From positions 744,001-808,000 of the forward strand of contig RBKR01000015.1 in NCBI GenBank assembly GCA_004835665.1: a stretch of DNA of 64,000 nt. The letters run 5' to 3'. The position numbers and the translations under genes are program-made. Of this stretch, positions 11,590 to 23,216 are shown in pieces; position 1 is the first letter of the stretch; each line of letters starts with the position of its first letter. This DNA is from Phoma sp. XZ068 (Eukaryota > Ascomycota > Dothideomycetes > Pleosporales > Didymellaceae). The notes under the pieces are model-generated. The model ran no database searches. It was not told the origin of the DNA and worked only from the letters and a program-made list of their open reading frames with translations.

Positions 11590-14473
11590 TTACTCCAATT
11601 CCACCATGCTGTCGGCCATGATACGCAAAATATGTCGGAACTTGCGCCAATTCCACCGGCCTACTTCTTCCAATAGGCCTACGTAATTGAGAAGGATGCG
11701 GCGGGAAGACATGTACCCCCCATGGCAGACCATCTTATTGAAGGAGATAGGAGCTCCCTTGCTGATGAACCTGCTTGCCGCATAGGCCGGGTTGTTCTGC
11801 GACGGGCTCCAACCAGGAAAAACTTCATCGCCAATCTGACTCCAGTCGACCGGGTCCAGTAGATCAAGAGGTGGCTCAGTGCCTCCCTCAAGTGTAGAGG
11901 GTGATGCGTACACGTACAAGCCGAGTACGAGGGCGGCATTGAAAAGGGCAACCTCGGACATGAACGTGGTTCCGTCCGTGATCCTCCTCTTCATCATGCA
12001 GGCGTACACCTGCGCCGCATGGAGGCAGGCGCGTCTTGAGTGGGGGCTGTGCGCCCATACGAGGATCTTCTCGAGCGCGACCTTGGCCACTGTGATCCCT
12101 TCTCGGCCAGCTGCTAGCTCGAATAGGTTGAGGTTGGCCGACATGTTCATACCCATGTTATGCCACAAAGCCGTAGCATTCGGATCGCTAGCCAACAGCC
12201 CCTCGCCGTGATATCTGTTGATGTCCCGAAGAAGTCGAGCGATGGCCGGTCCAGCGGCGCTATACTGAAAGGTTTCTGCAGGGTAGAGGATATTTTTTTC
12301 AGGATCTGTGTCATGCATGAGATTGCTGACCTTCAGATCGGCGATGCAGAGCGAAGACGCCGAGAGCAGGGTGTGCATGCCGACGGTATTGGTGATCGAC
12401 TGACCCTGGAAGTCGGAAATGCACGAGTCCATGCACGTCAAGTTGATTGTCGAGGCGAGATCTTCCGATCCATTTGCATTGGGCGTATTGAACAGATGGT
12501 TTGAGCATGGGGCGTAGATGTTCAATTTGTCGACGTGAACGATGGGTTTCGAGCCCATTCTGGTTGTGTAGAGCGAGTCTGTTGCGACAAGGCATGCTAT
12601 CAGCCTACTTTCACCGCTTGATTAGCCACTGGCCGGAATAAAGGAGGGCCATGATGAGGATGGGGGACCTTTTGGCAGACTCGATTTTCGCCCACCCCTC
12701 CCCGAAAACGCCCTCCAGCCGCTCATGCGGCAAGGCCTCAGCAAGAGAAAGGCCTCGCGAGGCGTCAAACAAACCGCTTTGCTGAGCCACCTAGATGCAT
12801 TTGTGTCAGTCAGCCGCATCTCGAGAGCAGTACGTTCCCAACCTACCGTAAGCGCTCTGACATATAGATTGTACGTCTGTTCCGAGTGAGCACATTCCTG
12901 TGGATTACTCAACGCTGGATTCATAGGGTGGAGCGCTTGCTACTTAATGTAGGAAGGCTCGTTGGAGGGATGAGACGCACCTCCAAGACGGAAGCATAAT
13001 TGAGCAGCAGGATTGCTGCACCGAGAATAGTAACGAGGACCGCCCAATCGGGTCTTTCCCACGTTTTGGACAATGCAACAGTGCATTTTTCGATGGTTCT
13101 CTGGATGCCGTCGCTACACGTCAGCATTTGGGGTCAAGGCGGATGAACAGCGTTTGCTTGGGTCGCAGGCTGTCGAGAAGAATACTTGCCAGTATCTGGT
13201 TTGCGACAAAGTGGCTGGTGGTACCGGGGTCCAGAAGGTGAAGGCCAATAAGACATATCGGTGCAAGCATAATGTTAGGTGTCTGTCTCGCGGAGAAAGT
13301 TGGCTCGTGTATGAAGGGGAACAGAGGGTGGAATCTTTGGAAGTAGTGGTCGATGCACACGGCAAGCGTGTCGACGGTGGGGAAACGCGAGTTGTGTGAA
13401 GATCCATAGTCTCGCTCCTGTGCGGTGCAGACTGATTAGTGGGCGGTTGGAGGAGGGTAGGGATCGAGCAAGAAGGAAGATGACTTACGGTTTCAATGCT
13501 TGGGAGCATGAATTGGATAAGCGACAGGCGTCTTGCGTCGTCCAGGTCTCTCTGGGGTCTGTTGCTGGGTAAAGAGGGTAGGCTGTCGTCGTCGTTATCG
13601 GCGTTTTGTGGAGACGACTCGGAAAATAGGTTGGTGCCCTTGTAGCAAGCAGCATCGGTCCAGAGCGTCTCGATGAGGGACCACTGAGGCTCTCTCTTCT
13701 TGGGCCACAGCCTGGCCAGCTTTTTGAAGCGCTCGTCTGGTATGTCGGAGCCTAGGCTATGCTTCCGCGACAGGATGCTCGAGGCGTCCGAGGGTTCAGG
13801 CGGGCCCATGGAGAGGAAGAAGGCGTCCCATGGATTCAAGAGGCCTGAGAGGCTGGAAAGGCCCGGGGGCGATGGCATAGCTGGGCCAAGGGCGGACAGC
13901 CAGGCTGTATCCAGGTCAGGTGACACCGCGCTGGCGGGGGTGTGAGGCAGACCCAGCACGGTGGAGAAGTCGCCAAGGCCCATGAGCTGCTGCTGGCTCA
14001 TATTCAGTGGTGCGCGGTGACGGTCGGCGGGAGTGTCGTTGCGCTGCGGGGATCGTGACGTCGAGCAGCGTCGCGCAGGAGAAGCATGACCGGATGGACG
14101 GGCGCCATCGTGGCTGTCTTCGTCTTCGTCGTCGTTGGCTTCGTTGTCGTCGTCCTGGACTATGTGACTGCGAACGTGTCTCTTGAGTACATCGCTGTGC
14201 GGCATGAGCATTTGGTCATCTTCACTCGGTGCGATCGAGGTGCGTGACGACATACCCGCGCGAAAATCGCTTGCTGCAGAGCCGACACGAGTACGGCTTC
14301 TCACCAGTGTCTATCCATGTAAGCGTGGTCAGAAAAAGACCCCGATGCTTGTGCTCCACTGTGCTTCAATGTGCTTCACCTGCTTGGGCTGTCTTACGTG
14401 TTCTCTCGTGTCGCTTCAGATGCTCGGTTTTGGTGAAGCTGGCGTCACAGTACGAGCATCCCCGGAGAGGCAT
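11590..14473 (-). CDS. C2H2 zinc-finger transcription factor with fungal_trans domain, eight exons
   Basis: Predicted complement(join(11590..12616,12669..12790,12847..12939,12981..13100,13190..13417,13489..14194,14256..14310,14398..14473)), 808 aa. Two N-terminal C2H2 fingers are split by introns: CSYCDASFTKTEHLKRHERTH, then GEKPYSCRLCSKRFSRGDVL followed by KRHVRSH. A Ser/Pro/Asp-rich linker follows, then a fungal-specific TF region: VCIDHYFQRFHPLFPFIHEPTF, later ESRLIACLVATDSLYTTRM. The fourth intron (13101-13189) keeps frame only as a GC-AG intron (donor GCAAGT); I found no in-frame GT alternative of normal length. It is probably the pathway regulator. The gene is convergent with the dioxygenase gene (84 bp apart) and tandem with the thiolase gene. 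Confidence 0.82.
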
Positions 14474-14939
14474 GAGCAGAGAGAATGAACCGGTCGAATG
14501 TCGTCGAGAGAGCTATGCTAAGCTGGATGTTCATGGGGACGTGCATAGGGAGCCCGTGTTATGTGTGCATCATTCGGCTTTGTATTCGGCGCCTTCTGGC
14601 ATGTGGTCACGCCGCACCCGCCGCCATCCGTACTTCTTCTACAACTATTTGCATGGTCTTGTCGTGATTCATCTCTACTTGTGCGGTGGTAGTCTGGTAC
14701 CTGGGGTCATCGCTACCTAGCGCATCTCCCCACATTTTGGCGGCTAAGGCTACTCCAAACACAGCTAGCCCCTCCTAGCTGCACCACTTGCCGCTGCTCC
14801 ACTTGGCGGCCGTCCACAACTTCACTGCGGCATGCATACACTGACCCCTCATGACCACCACCATATGCTGACTCGGAATCAGACAAAATGGGCCCCAACC
14901 CGCGCTTTGCTATGTAAGAGAGCGCCACCATTTCACCCA
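14474..14939. other. Intergenic: TF promoter and thiolase 3' region
   Basis: No gene seen. It holds the upstream region of the transcription factor and the 3' flank of the thiolase gene, both on the minus strand. Confidence 0.5.
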
Positions 14940-16388
14940 TTACTCTCGGATCAAAAGGGATGCCACTCCGAGGCCCGTGCTATACATTTCGGCCGTCAAA
15001 TTAGCTCGAGTTTGACCAAATGGTCACGTAGACCATACATAACGAAAGCTTCCTACCTCGCACACATGCTGATGACCCCGAGCTCGTGATCAGACCTCTG
15101 CATCTCAGCTAGCAAAGTCGCCGCTTGTCGTGCTCCCGTTGCGCCAGTCGGGTGGCCTAGCGCGATGGCGCCTCCGTTTGGGTTCACCTTGTCGATATCG
15201 AGTTGGAGCGCGCGCATACAGTAGACCATTTGACTCGCAAACGCCTCGTTGATCTCAAAGACTCCGACATCGTTCTGGCCTACCCCCGTGTATTTGTAAA
15301 GCGCCGGGATTGCCAGGGCTGGGCCTACGCCCATCTCGTCCGGCTCGCATCCGCTCACCTGTGTGCCTGCGAAACGGCCGATGGGCTTCAGTCCGCGATC
15401 TTCTGCCCACGACCTTCGAGCAAGTATTACCGAAGAGGCACCGTCGGATATCTGCGATCTCGGCCGTTTCAGCACACTGAATGACACAGCCATGTTCAAA
15501 TGCAGGGGACTGTATAGACTCACGAGTTGCCTGCGGTGCTTCTGCCGTGCTTTCCAAACACTGGCTCCAGATTCCCAAGCTTCTCTCTACTCACGTTGGG
15601 TCGAATGCCATCGTCCTGCGTCACGGCGAAGGTTGTCAGCAGCCCTTCCTTGTCTGCCTCGCTTGGAGCCTGGTAGGTAACTGGGACTATCTCTGATGCA
15701 AATTTACCTGCGGCCTGAGCCATCAGCGCCCTCTGATGACTCTGAAAAGCAAAGTCATCCTGCTCTTTGCGTGTGATGCCGTAGCGTTGAGCAACACGCT
15801 CCGACGTCTCACCCATGGCTAAGAGACAGTCGGTGGCCTGCATGACGAGGGATGCTCGGAGAGAGGGAGACACATCTATTGGACGGCCGCGAGAACTGTA
15901 GTTGCGTGTCATGCTCTCCACCCCACCGGCCAGGGCGACGTCGAATTGACCAGCCATTATGGCATGCGCCTGGTGCGTGATGGCCTGTAGACTGCTGGAG
16001 CACTGTCTGTTGACTGTGTGAAAGGTAGTACTGGGAGGGAAGCCGCAGTCGAGGAGTGCCATTCTCCCTGTCTTGGCGAAACCGAGTTCAGCCAGGACGT
16101 TGCCGATGAGAACGTCCTTCACGTCCTCTAGCTCGATCTTCGCTCTGATAGCGGCCTCTCTCATCACCTAAGACGGGCCAAAACTCATCGTTAGCACTGT
16201 TTGGTGGGCCATCAACTACATGATCTGCTGAGTGACGGGGAGCTTACGGGTCGAAGTATGTCCTCTGGCCAGGCGTCTCTGAAGCCTCCTTTGAACGCCC
16301 TGGTGATGGGACTTCGCACAGCCGAAAGGATAACGACATCAGATGGAGTCTTTTTCAAAGCGCTTCTTCCAACGGCACGAAATGACAT
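14940..16388 (-). CDS. Acetyl-CoA acyltransferase (thiolase, 3-oxoadipyl-CoA thiolase-type), four exons
   Basis: Predicted complement(join(14940..14979,15057..15458,15524..16167,16248..16388)), 408 aa, the usual thiolase length. Landmarks in order: VVILSAVRSPITRAFKGGF, the nucleophile Cys103 (VNRQCSSSLQA), GGVESMTRN, TAGNSSQISDGASS (restored exactly by the intron at 15459-15523), EINEAFASQ, ALGHPTGATGARQ (His) and the acid/base Cys SMCASTGLGVASLLIRE spanning the last intron. Family role: thiolytic cleavage of a 3-oxoacyl-CoA. With a maleylacetate reductase next door, 3-oxoadipyl-CoA to succinyl-CoA plus acetyl-CoA is the likely reaction (inference); a beta-oxidation role cannot be excluded. 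No clear PTS1 is present. Divergent from the reductase gene. Confidence 0.9.
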
Positions 16389-16802
16389 ACTGAAATGATT
16401 GGGCAGGCGAGTACAAGAGCACTATTTTATTCTCACAAGAAAAAAAGTACCCAAAAAAAAGATTAGCCGCATGTCATGGACTATGCAAAGCTACGGCTCT
16501 TATGGGTTCATCCTTAGTGCCTGCATGAGGATTAATCACGTGGCCGGGAAGGAAGCTGGAGACCCCACATCGCTGGTTGGAAGTATGCCATCTAGGATTC
16601 CGGTGATATTACCGTAGATATCCACTGATGTGGGTTTCAAATGTGGTTGTGGAGCCCCCACGGATGCGGGGAAGCTAGTTCGCTCAGCGGAACAAAATCC
16701 TTACTCCACCGTATTGGCTCCCAGGTTCGCCACCATCGAGCTTGGATAAATACACAAACAGCAAGTCTCATCGTGCGCCTCAAAATCTTCACCACAGCCA
16801 GC
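16389..16802. promoter_or_regulatory. Bidirectional promoter between thiolase and maleylacetate reductase genes
   Basis: A 414-bp spacer between divergent starts (thiolase -, reductase +). No gene seen. An A-rich tract lies near 16440-16460. Head-to-head arrangement suggests co-expression of two consecutive pathway steps. Confidence 0.5.
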
Positions 16803-18029
16803 ATGCCCGCCTGGTTCGCCGATGTCGAGACCTGTCGGCCTGCCTTTGATGTGAAACCTACACCTCGCGTCACCCACGGCCTGCGATTTCCCGATGCATG
16901 CGCTCAACACGTCAATGGCGATTTGGCTTGTTCTTCAGTCTTTATTATCGCCTCGGCAAGCTTGTCACGCAACACCGATGCGCTCGACAGATTGACCGAT
17001 GCTCTGGGAGACAAGGTGGTCGGTGTTCATGTCGGCATTAGCTCACACACCCCCATTGACGAGGTCGCCGCGATTGTAGCCAAATTCAAAGACCTCCATA
17101 TCGACTGCCTTGTCTGCCTCGGTGCTGGAAGCATTACGGATGCCGCCAAAGTAATTCGCTTTGCCCTCGCCAACAACGCCTTCACAGTGGCCGACATCCG
17201 TACCCTGCGGGGCTCTCGGCCACACAAACACAAGCTGCCGAGTGTTATGCTTGTCTGTATCCCGACGACGCTGTCTGGGGGGGAGTACCAAGCCATAGCT
17301 GGGGTTACCGATAACGAGACACGGGAAAAGATGCTGTTTGACCCCATGCGCGATCCAGATCTGGTCATCCAGGATCCCGAGCTCTGCTCGACAACACCAC
17401 AACGAGTGTGGCTAAGCACGGGTGTACGGTCGGTCGATCATTGCGTTGAAACACTGTGTTCGTTACAAAGCAACGACACGGCCGATGACTACGCCCGCCG
17501 CGGGCTACGTAGGCTAGTCGAAGCATTAATTCACTGCAAAGACGACGCGCGGAATCTCGACGCCCTGCACCAATGCCAAGTCGCCGTCACCGACGCCATG
17601 CGTGCCGTCTCGTGCGGTGTCCCTTTGGGCGCGAGCCATGCGGTTGGTCACCAGCTTGGCCCCCTTGGTGTGCCCCATGGTGAGACCAGCTGTGTCATGC
17701 TACCAGCAGTGTGTTCGTTCAACGCGCGAGAGCCTGCCAATGTGCAGAAACAGGCCAAGGTTGTCCAACTACTCCTCGACACGCCTGCGATTCCAAGCCT
17801 ACTGGAAATCACGGGGGTTGATCCAGCAAATCCGCAACTCGCAGAGATACTGGACATTTTCCTACGTCGTCTAGGCATGCCGCGCTCCCTCAAGGAGGTC
17901 GGTGTCGAGGGAGACGAGAAGCTGCGGCAGTTAGCAAAGAACAGCTTACAGGATCACTGGATCAAGACGAATGCGATTCCTATCACTACAGAGAGCCAGA
18001 TGATGGAATTATTGGCACTGGTTACGTAG
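16803..18029 (+). CDS. Maleylacetate reductase-like iron-containing alcohol dehydrogenase, intronless
   Basis: 408 aa from the ATG giving MPAWFADVETC. The upstream ATG at 16641 would add 54 residues without family support. Fe-ADH family features: the nucleotide-binding GAGSITDAAKV motif, CIPTTLSGGEYQAIAGVTD, then GASHAVGHQLGPLGVPHGE, which carries the His residues of the metal/active site region. Closest functional class by pattern is maleylacetate reductase (NAD(P)H reduction of maleylacetate to 3-oxoadipate). Position between thiolase and CoA-transferase genes agrees. It could instead act on another 4-oxo-enoate. Lack of introns contrasts with its intron-rich neighbours and could reflect late acquisition. 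Confidence 0.85.
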   Translation: MPAWFADVETCRPAFDVKPTPRVTHGLRFPDACAQHVNGDLACSSVFIIASASLSRNTDALDRLTDALGDKVVGVHVGISSHTPIDEVAAIVAKFKDLHIDCLVCLGAGSITDAAKVIRFALANNAFTVADIRTLRGSRPHKHKLPSVMLVCIPTTLSGGEYQAIAGVTDNETREKMLFDPMRDPDLVIQDPELCSTTPQRVWLSTGVRSVDHCVETLCSLQSNDTADDYARRGLRRLVEALIHCKDDARNLDALHQCQVAVTDAMRAVSCGVPLGASHAVGHQLGPLGVPHGETSCVMLPAVCSFNAREPANVQKQAKVVQLLLDTPAIPSLLEITGVDPANPQLAEILDIFLRRLGMPRSLKEVGVEGDEKLRQLAKNSLQDHWIKTNAIPITTESQMMELLALVT

Positions 18030-18578
18030 GTTAATCCTTCCTGACCATATGTCCACCTATAGATTTAGATTTACACATCACACTGTACTCGCAGTGCGGG
18101 AACCCATATTGACAATCGTGTGTAATTATCTGCGAACGCACTAGCAATCTCCAGACGACAGTGGCCTCTGCTTGTGACCCGCCATGTTTTTCAACCAGAA
18201 TGGATAAGGTCAAATCGATTTCCACAGTCCACCCATCCAGAACTGGAACCTTGCGGCTTGTTACTTTGCATATGCCGTGGTCTACGTGGGACATGTGGGT
18301 GAGGTGGGGCATGCGGGTAAGATGGGGACGCGCGGGTAAGGTGGAGACGGACCGGTGTGGGGTGGGACATGTGGGTCAGGTAATATACCTCACCGGGCTA
18401 TTTTCCGTCGTGGATTCATTGGTCAACAGCGGTCTCAGATTATCATCAATGCGTAGCATGTAGTCAACTGTCTATCAGAACGATGTTAATGACGCGGGAG
18501 CGGGTTCAGGGCGCCTCAAGCTGCAGAAGGAGGATAAGTTTCTTTTCATGTTTTGTTATCCGTAAGAGACAGGACTAA
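18030..18578. other. Intergenic spacer with degenerate minisatellite
   Basis: 3' flank of the reductase gene and 3' flank of the broken SCOT gene. The only structure seen is the G-rich repeat at 18286-18380. Confidence 0.5.
18286..18380 (+). repeat. Degenerate G-rich minisatellite
   Basis: About four to five imperfect copies of a roughly 20-bp unit built on GGTGGGGCATGCGGGTAA. Spacers vary, so this is an eroded tandem repeat. Strongly G-rich on the plus strand. Confidence 0.6.
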
Positions 18579-19698
18579 TCACGCTCCCAACGAACTGCCT
18601 CCTAGTGAGTCGCCTGTGTCCTCGTGAGACTTGAGGTCAGATGATACTTCGAATGACGCCTCAGTATTCTCTTGAAACGCATCTACTGCAGTATCACCAG
18701 TCCTTTCCACCAGTACCAGTCTCATGGGCGTTACGTCGAAAACTGCGAGGTCCGTGATGATGCGGGATGCACGCATACGGTTCTTCGATGGAAATGTGCA
18801 TTCCAGGTCCTGTTAGGATGATCTTCGACTCATGGCCGTCGCAGTCGAGGCAAGAGTGCGTACGCTTCAGGTTCTTGGGATTGTTCCTCTTGTCAGCATG
18901 CTCCTGTAGAAGACATTGCCGTTAGCACACATATTTTTTCCTTCCTAGGATAGGGTGAAGAATTGTACGAATCATGGTGACAACGACTTTAGTCTGCGTT
19001 GAGTTTGCGACGAGGTTTATGGCTCCGCCAATACCTTTGACCTTGCCGGGAGCATGAAATTTGCGGCATCTTCTAGGTTAGCCTCCGTGAATTCACAAGA
19101 GTCACATCTCCGAGATTGGCCTCCTCAAGCACATAAGGCCTGCCGTTGAAGACTCTGGTCCTGTGCGGCGTCGAAAATCTGGGTACTGTTCCATCCTCAT
19201 AGAATCTTACTGGCATATCTCCGTTTTGAATTATAGACAGACAACGTCACCTATCTCCTATGCTGGCAAACTACGGTTGTCCAGCCCCTCGGTATAAGCC
19301 AAACTCACTGATTGTGCTTTATCCCGCAGCCGTGTAAAAGGCTGGCACACCAGCCGCACCATTCGCGATCTTCTCTGTCATTATGCCTTGAGTGGTGAGC
19401 TCGGAATCTAGTTCTCCAGTCAATTACATCTCCTCAAAGGTGTTTCTTGCACTAAGAAGTTGGCCTGCCGCATGCGTCAGCTTCCCATGTTCAAGTACCC
19501 GGTTCGTCGCGGAGCTCATATGAACGAGAGAGAAGACCACAAACACTTACCAAGCCCAACTCCGAGTATGCCAGCAATGTTCGAGACGACAACCAAGCTT
19601 GGTATTTGCGACTGATCTCGCGATGCGTTGATGAAAGTGCTGGGCACGCCGGAGAAGGAAAGGCATCCGACCAGAACGGTGGAGACAGTCTGAGCTTT
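18579..19698 (-). pseudogene. Broken succinyl-CoA:3-oxoacid CoA-transferase (SCOT, family I)
   Basis: Five collinear minus-strand blocks match SCOT. They are TVSTVLVGCLSFSGVP with SNIAGILGVGLG (about 19698-19551), ELTTQG with EKIANGAAGVPAFYTAAG (19437-19323), YEDGTVPRF with VFNGRPYVLEEANLGD (19232-19083), FMLPGKVKGIGGAINLV with TKVVVTM (19065-18966) and SRIITDLAVFDVTP to the end (18905-18579). Faults: a TAA sits between EEM and LTGEL in block 2. A large in-gene deletion fuses the middle of subunit-A-like sequence to the late subunit-B-like PGKVKG segment. This removes roughly 190-200 residues including the SENG-type active-site Glu region. The enzyme would have activated 3-oxoadipate or another 3-oxoacid. 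It was probably divergent from the esterase gene. Confidence 0.85.
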
Positions 19699-20162
19699 AC
19701 GAATTGAATAGCTTCAACCAGGCAACATCATATTTTTTGTGGTTAACGAGAAGTTTCGCCTACCAACACAGATAACAATACGGGCAGATAAGGTCCCTGA
19801 CGTGATAAATATTGTCGAGACTGCGTACTCATAAGAACGCCAATGGAGAAACTGCGTGACTGAGTGCATAGGTTCAATTCGAGATAGTGCTTACCTTTTC
19901 GGATTATACTGTTGGCATTTGTATGCCGGAACCACCCGACCTCTGGATCCCACCATCGACAACGAACGATGTGGGGTTAGGGTGCGCTGCGTCACCCCAC
20001 CTGCCAACGGCCAAACATATCTAACAGTTCCAGAAGATAATCCCCGAATATTACCTAGTTACACCTATAATCCGCCTTGCACACCCTTAAGCCCCCTCAT
20101 ACCCAACGACCTCAGCGCTCATAGGTTAGTCTATCACAAAGCCGGCGCACAGCCCGAATGAA
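19699..20162. other. Intergenic region upstream of the esterase
   Basis: Likely promoter of the esterase and former promoter or first exon of the SCOT gene. A plus-strand open frame (19856-20161) has no recognisable features and is probably fortuitous. Confidence 0.4.
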
Positions 20163-22262
20163 ATGTCGTCCACATCACCCACAACCGAACACCCATCCCT
20201 GGGTAAGATCAAGGGAGTCTTTCTTGAAAATGACACCATAGAGCAATTTCGAGGAATCCCTTTCGGGGCTATTCCTCTGAGATGGGCTGATCCCGTACTT
20301 CTGAGTGGAAAACTCAGTCAGGAAACTTTCGACGCAACTCGTTTTGGGCCATCCTGCCCCCAAGGCGCTGGAGGACAAGAGTTCGATGTTTCACTACTAG
20401 GCGATATGCAACTTCAGGCGGATACTGTGGTGCAAAATGAGACTGATTGCCTCAACCTGGTCATCACTCGCCCAATAGGGCTTGCCGTGGGTACTAACGT
20501 CCCGGTGTTGGTCTGGTAAGTACTTGACCTAAGGAAAATGTCAACCGTCTATACATGACTGACGCCTGCGATTCAGGGTTCATGGGTAAGTCATTTCATT
20601 TCTAGAAGAGGCATTACTGCGTTTTTTGTTTTTTTTTGAAGATGTTTGTCTCTCCCTGGTACGTGCTAATTCAGGCTTAGAGGCGCTTTCTGTATGGGAT
20701 GCAATGCGTGGCCTCAGTACGGTACGTGACTTTCGAGTCATACAATTCCAGTAATGGTCAAAGTTGCAGTGTCTAAGAAACTCGTTATCTCTAGATCTCG
20801 CCAAATTTGTACAGTGTTCTTCAAATCAGGGCAAACCAATCATTTGCGTATCCATCAAGTACGTATTTAATCACTGGAAGTGGCAGGTCACTACCAAAAT
20901 CGAAGAGGACCTACCTAATCTTGTAACAGTTATAGACTCGGTATATTTGGCTTCTTGGCTTCTAGAGAAGGAGGTATTAGTGGAAATTTCGGCTTGAAGG
21001 ACCAGATTTGTGCATTCCAGTGGGTATGTACTTCGTGAACATGGACAGATCTGGTTACGCGGGACGTGATGTCTGATAATCATCTTCAGATCAAACAACA
21101 CATTGAGGGATTTGGAGGTTGCCCTGAGTCTGTCACTGCTTTTGGAGAGTCGGCTGGCGCAAGTGAGTTTACTTTAACCATAATCACGATCACCAAACTA
21201 ACAAAAATCTAGTTAGTCTATCTACACTCCTCGCAACAACTGAGCCGCTCTTTTCACGGGCCATTTTGATGTCGGGTGATGTATCGCTACGGAGACCGCG
21301 TACAACCACATGGCAAGAAACCTTGCTCTGTGAAAATCTCAACCACCTGGGCCTGGGAGATCTCAATCTGTCAAAAGCTATCGAGAAACTCCGTGCAGTT
21401 CCAGCCTCACAAATTGTTCAAGCCATTCCTCCCATGCAACACTGGAGCCCGACTTTGGATGATGAGTTCCTCACCGGCCTCCGAGAAAGTGATTTTTATA
21501 TCGAGAATTCATGGTGCAAGCACGTTATGATGGGTGAGATGGCCCATGATGTAAGTCAGTCCGGCTGTGCCCGTGCAGTGACGAAATCCACTGACAAATG
21601 CTTTGCAGGGTACAATTCTGCGTTCACGATATCTGGATGATCCGCAAGCTTACGAAAAGACGATACTTGCCTGTGAAGATATCTTAGAAGCAAGCACATG
21701 TGGTCAAATTCAAAAGGCGTATGACCTTGGTGCCGATGAACCGTATCAGGGTATGTTGAAGTTCATCTCCGAGCTTCGGTTCTATCTTCCTGTGATAGCA
21801 GCGGCCGAGGGGCTCAGATTTTCCGAAAGCGTTCATGTGCAAGAGTATCATATGGATCAGGTCAGTTCATCAGGGCCATGACTGAATCGTCAGTCTCATA
21901 TCGGAACCCCCATTAATTATAACCGCCAGACCAACCCCTTCGAAGGCGCCTTTCATGGATTTGCATCGCATGTGCTAGATCTGGGGTATTTGCTCCGTAA
22001 CTCTGATCCATGGCTTAATGAAGCCGGCCTCAATTTCGGCAAGAGAATGCTCGGTATATGGGTAGGTTTTGCATACGCAGAGGATCAAGGAAAAATTAAG
22101 GTTCTCATACTTGGGCCGAACCACGAGATAACATACAGTAGACCAGAGGAATATGACCGGCAGCATCGTCAGGGAAGGGCCAAAATGCTTCTTGGGATTG
22201 GCCTAGCTAAGTCCGTTGCTTTGGGGGAGCGGCTCCAAGGTGTTCCAAACCCCACATTATGA
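20163..22262 (+). CDS. Type-B carboxylesterase, nine exons including a 9-nt microexon
   Basis: Predicted join(20163..20515,20577..20585,20681..20721,20795..20858,20930..21023,21090..21162,21213..21550,21609..21860,21930..22262), 518 aa. Alpha/beta-hydrolase carboxylesterase motifs: IEQFRGIPFG, the oxyanion-hole HGGAF created by joining exons 1-2-3, YRLGIFGFLASREGGISGNF, the nucleophile elbow GESAGA, SRAILMSGD and a late His motif GAFHGFASH. No N-terminal signal peptide, so probably intracellular. Exon 2 is only nine bases (coding W/V-H-G). Role: hydrolyse an ester; with the Baeyer-Villiger enzyme in the same cluster, an aryl ester is a sensible substrate (inference). The exon chain is open throughout, so the gene appears intact despite lying between a pseudogene and AT-rich DNA. 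Confidence 0.85.
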
Positions 22263-23216
22263 GTGTGAACGGTAGTTCCTCGCAAGCCTCTATTTGATAC
22301 CATAGCACGCGGATCAAGGCTCCAATTTATCATGCAGACATTATGCAGATACTATTCTAGACGTTGATATATATCCATATGAATATCTTCATGTGAGAAT
22401 ATCAATCTAGCTAAGATATTGAAGTTTAGTTAATGTTCAGGTAATGTTAAAACCTAAGAATATAACTAATATTGATAACAATAATAGGCCTCTAAGGACC
22501 CTATATATCTCTAGACATAACCTATAGAACCCTGCCCTAGGCTTCTTTATATGCGTTATTCTTCTACGCACACACTGGTAATATGTGTAGCCTTCCAGCG
22601 TTGAGTATAGGATTGGCTGGACACATCTACGGTGTATACCACATTACTTACTGGCTACTGCTCCAGTGTTCTCTGCTATATATAGATATATATCCTACCT
22701 CTAAGATCTTGTGTATGAACAGAACTCTACTATTAACAGCTAGAATAATGTTAGCTTACACATTATCCCAACATCAAACTTAACTTTTCATATCGCTCTA
22801 GCATGACACAGGTATCAACAACGTGATAACATGCTATTCCAAAACTCAATTGGCGCCAAAACTCAATTGGCGCGCTTTGCTCATTCACAACTACCTAGGT
22901 AACAACGGGGTGACAGGACAGACGGCCGGAGCCGCGGCAATAATGATCATTTCAATGTTGATGGTACCTCATGACCCAATTTTTCAAATGCTTCCTCAAC
23001 CTGCGCCGGCTGAAAGGGGTTAGCGTACATAGCCCCACGGAGAAGTGGTACCTCGACTCCATGTGGGTTCCCCACAAAGCAAGCTCGATGGCCCGTGCGG
23101 TTTTGTCGCATTGTCCCACGGCGGATGCTGGGTTTAAACAAAGGTTCTAATAAGAGAGATGGAGTTCAATCATACTCGAACAGCACAATCTGTAGATACA
23201 TGTTCGCACTATCGAT
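22263..23216. other. AT-rich intergenic region
   Basis: No gene. 22300-22780 is strongly AT-rich with many TATA/ATAT runs, as in RIP-affected or ancient repeat DNA. A short direct repeat (aaaactcaattggcgc, twice in tandem) lies at about 22839-22872. Confidence 0.5.

Noticed and set aside
12160..12504. Plus-strand open frame inside the transcription factor
   Set aside because: Antisense shadow of a conserved exon; no domain.
19856..20161. Plus-strand 101-codon frame before the esterase
   Set aside because: Pro/Thr-rich without signal peptide or family features; it fills the expected promoter.
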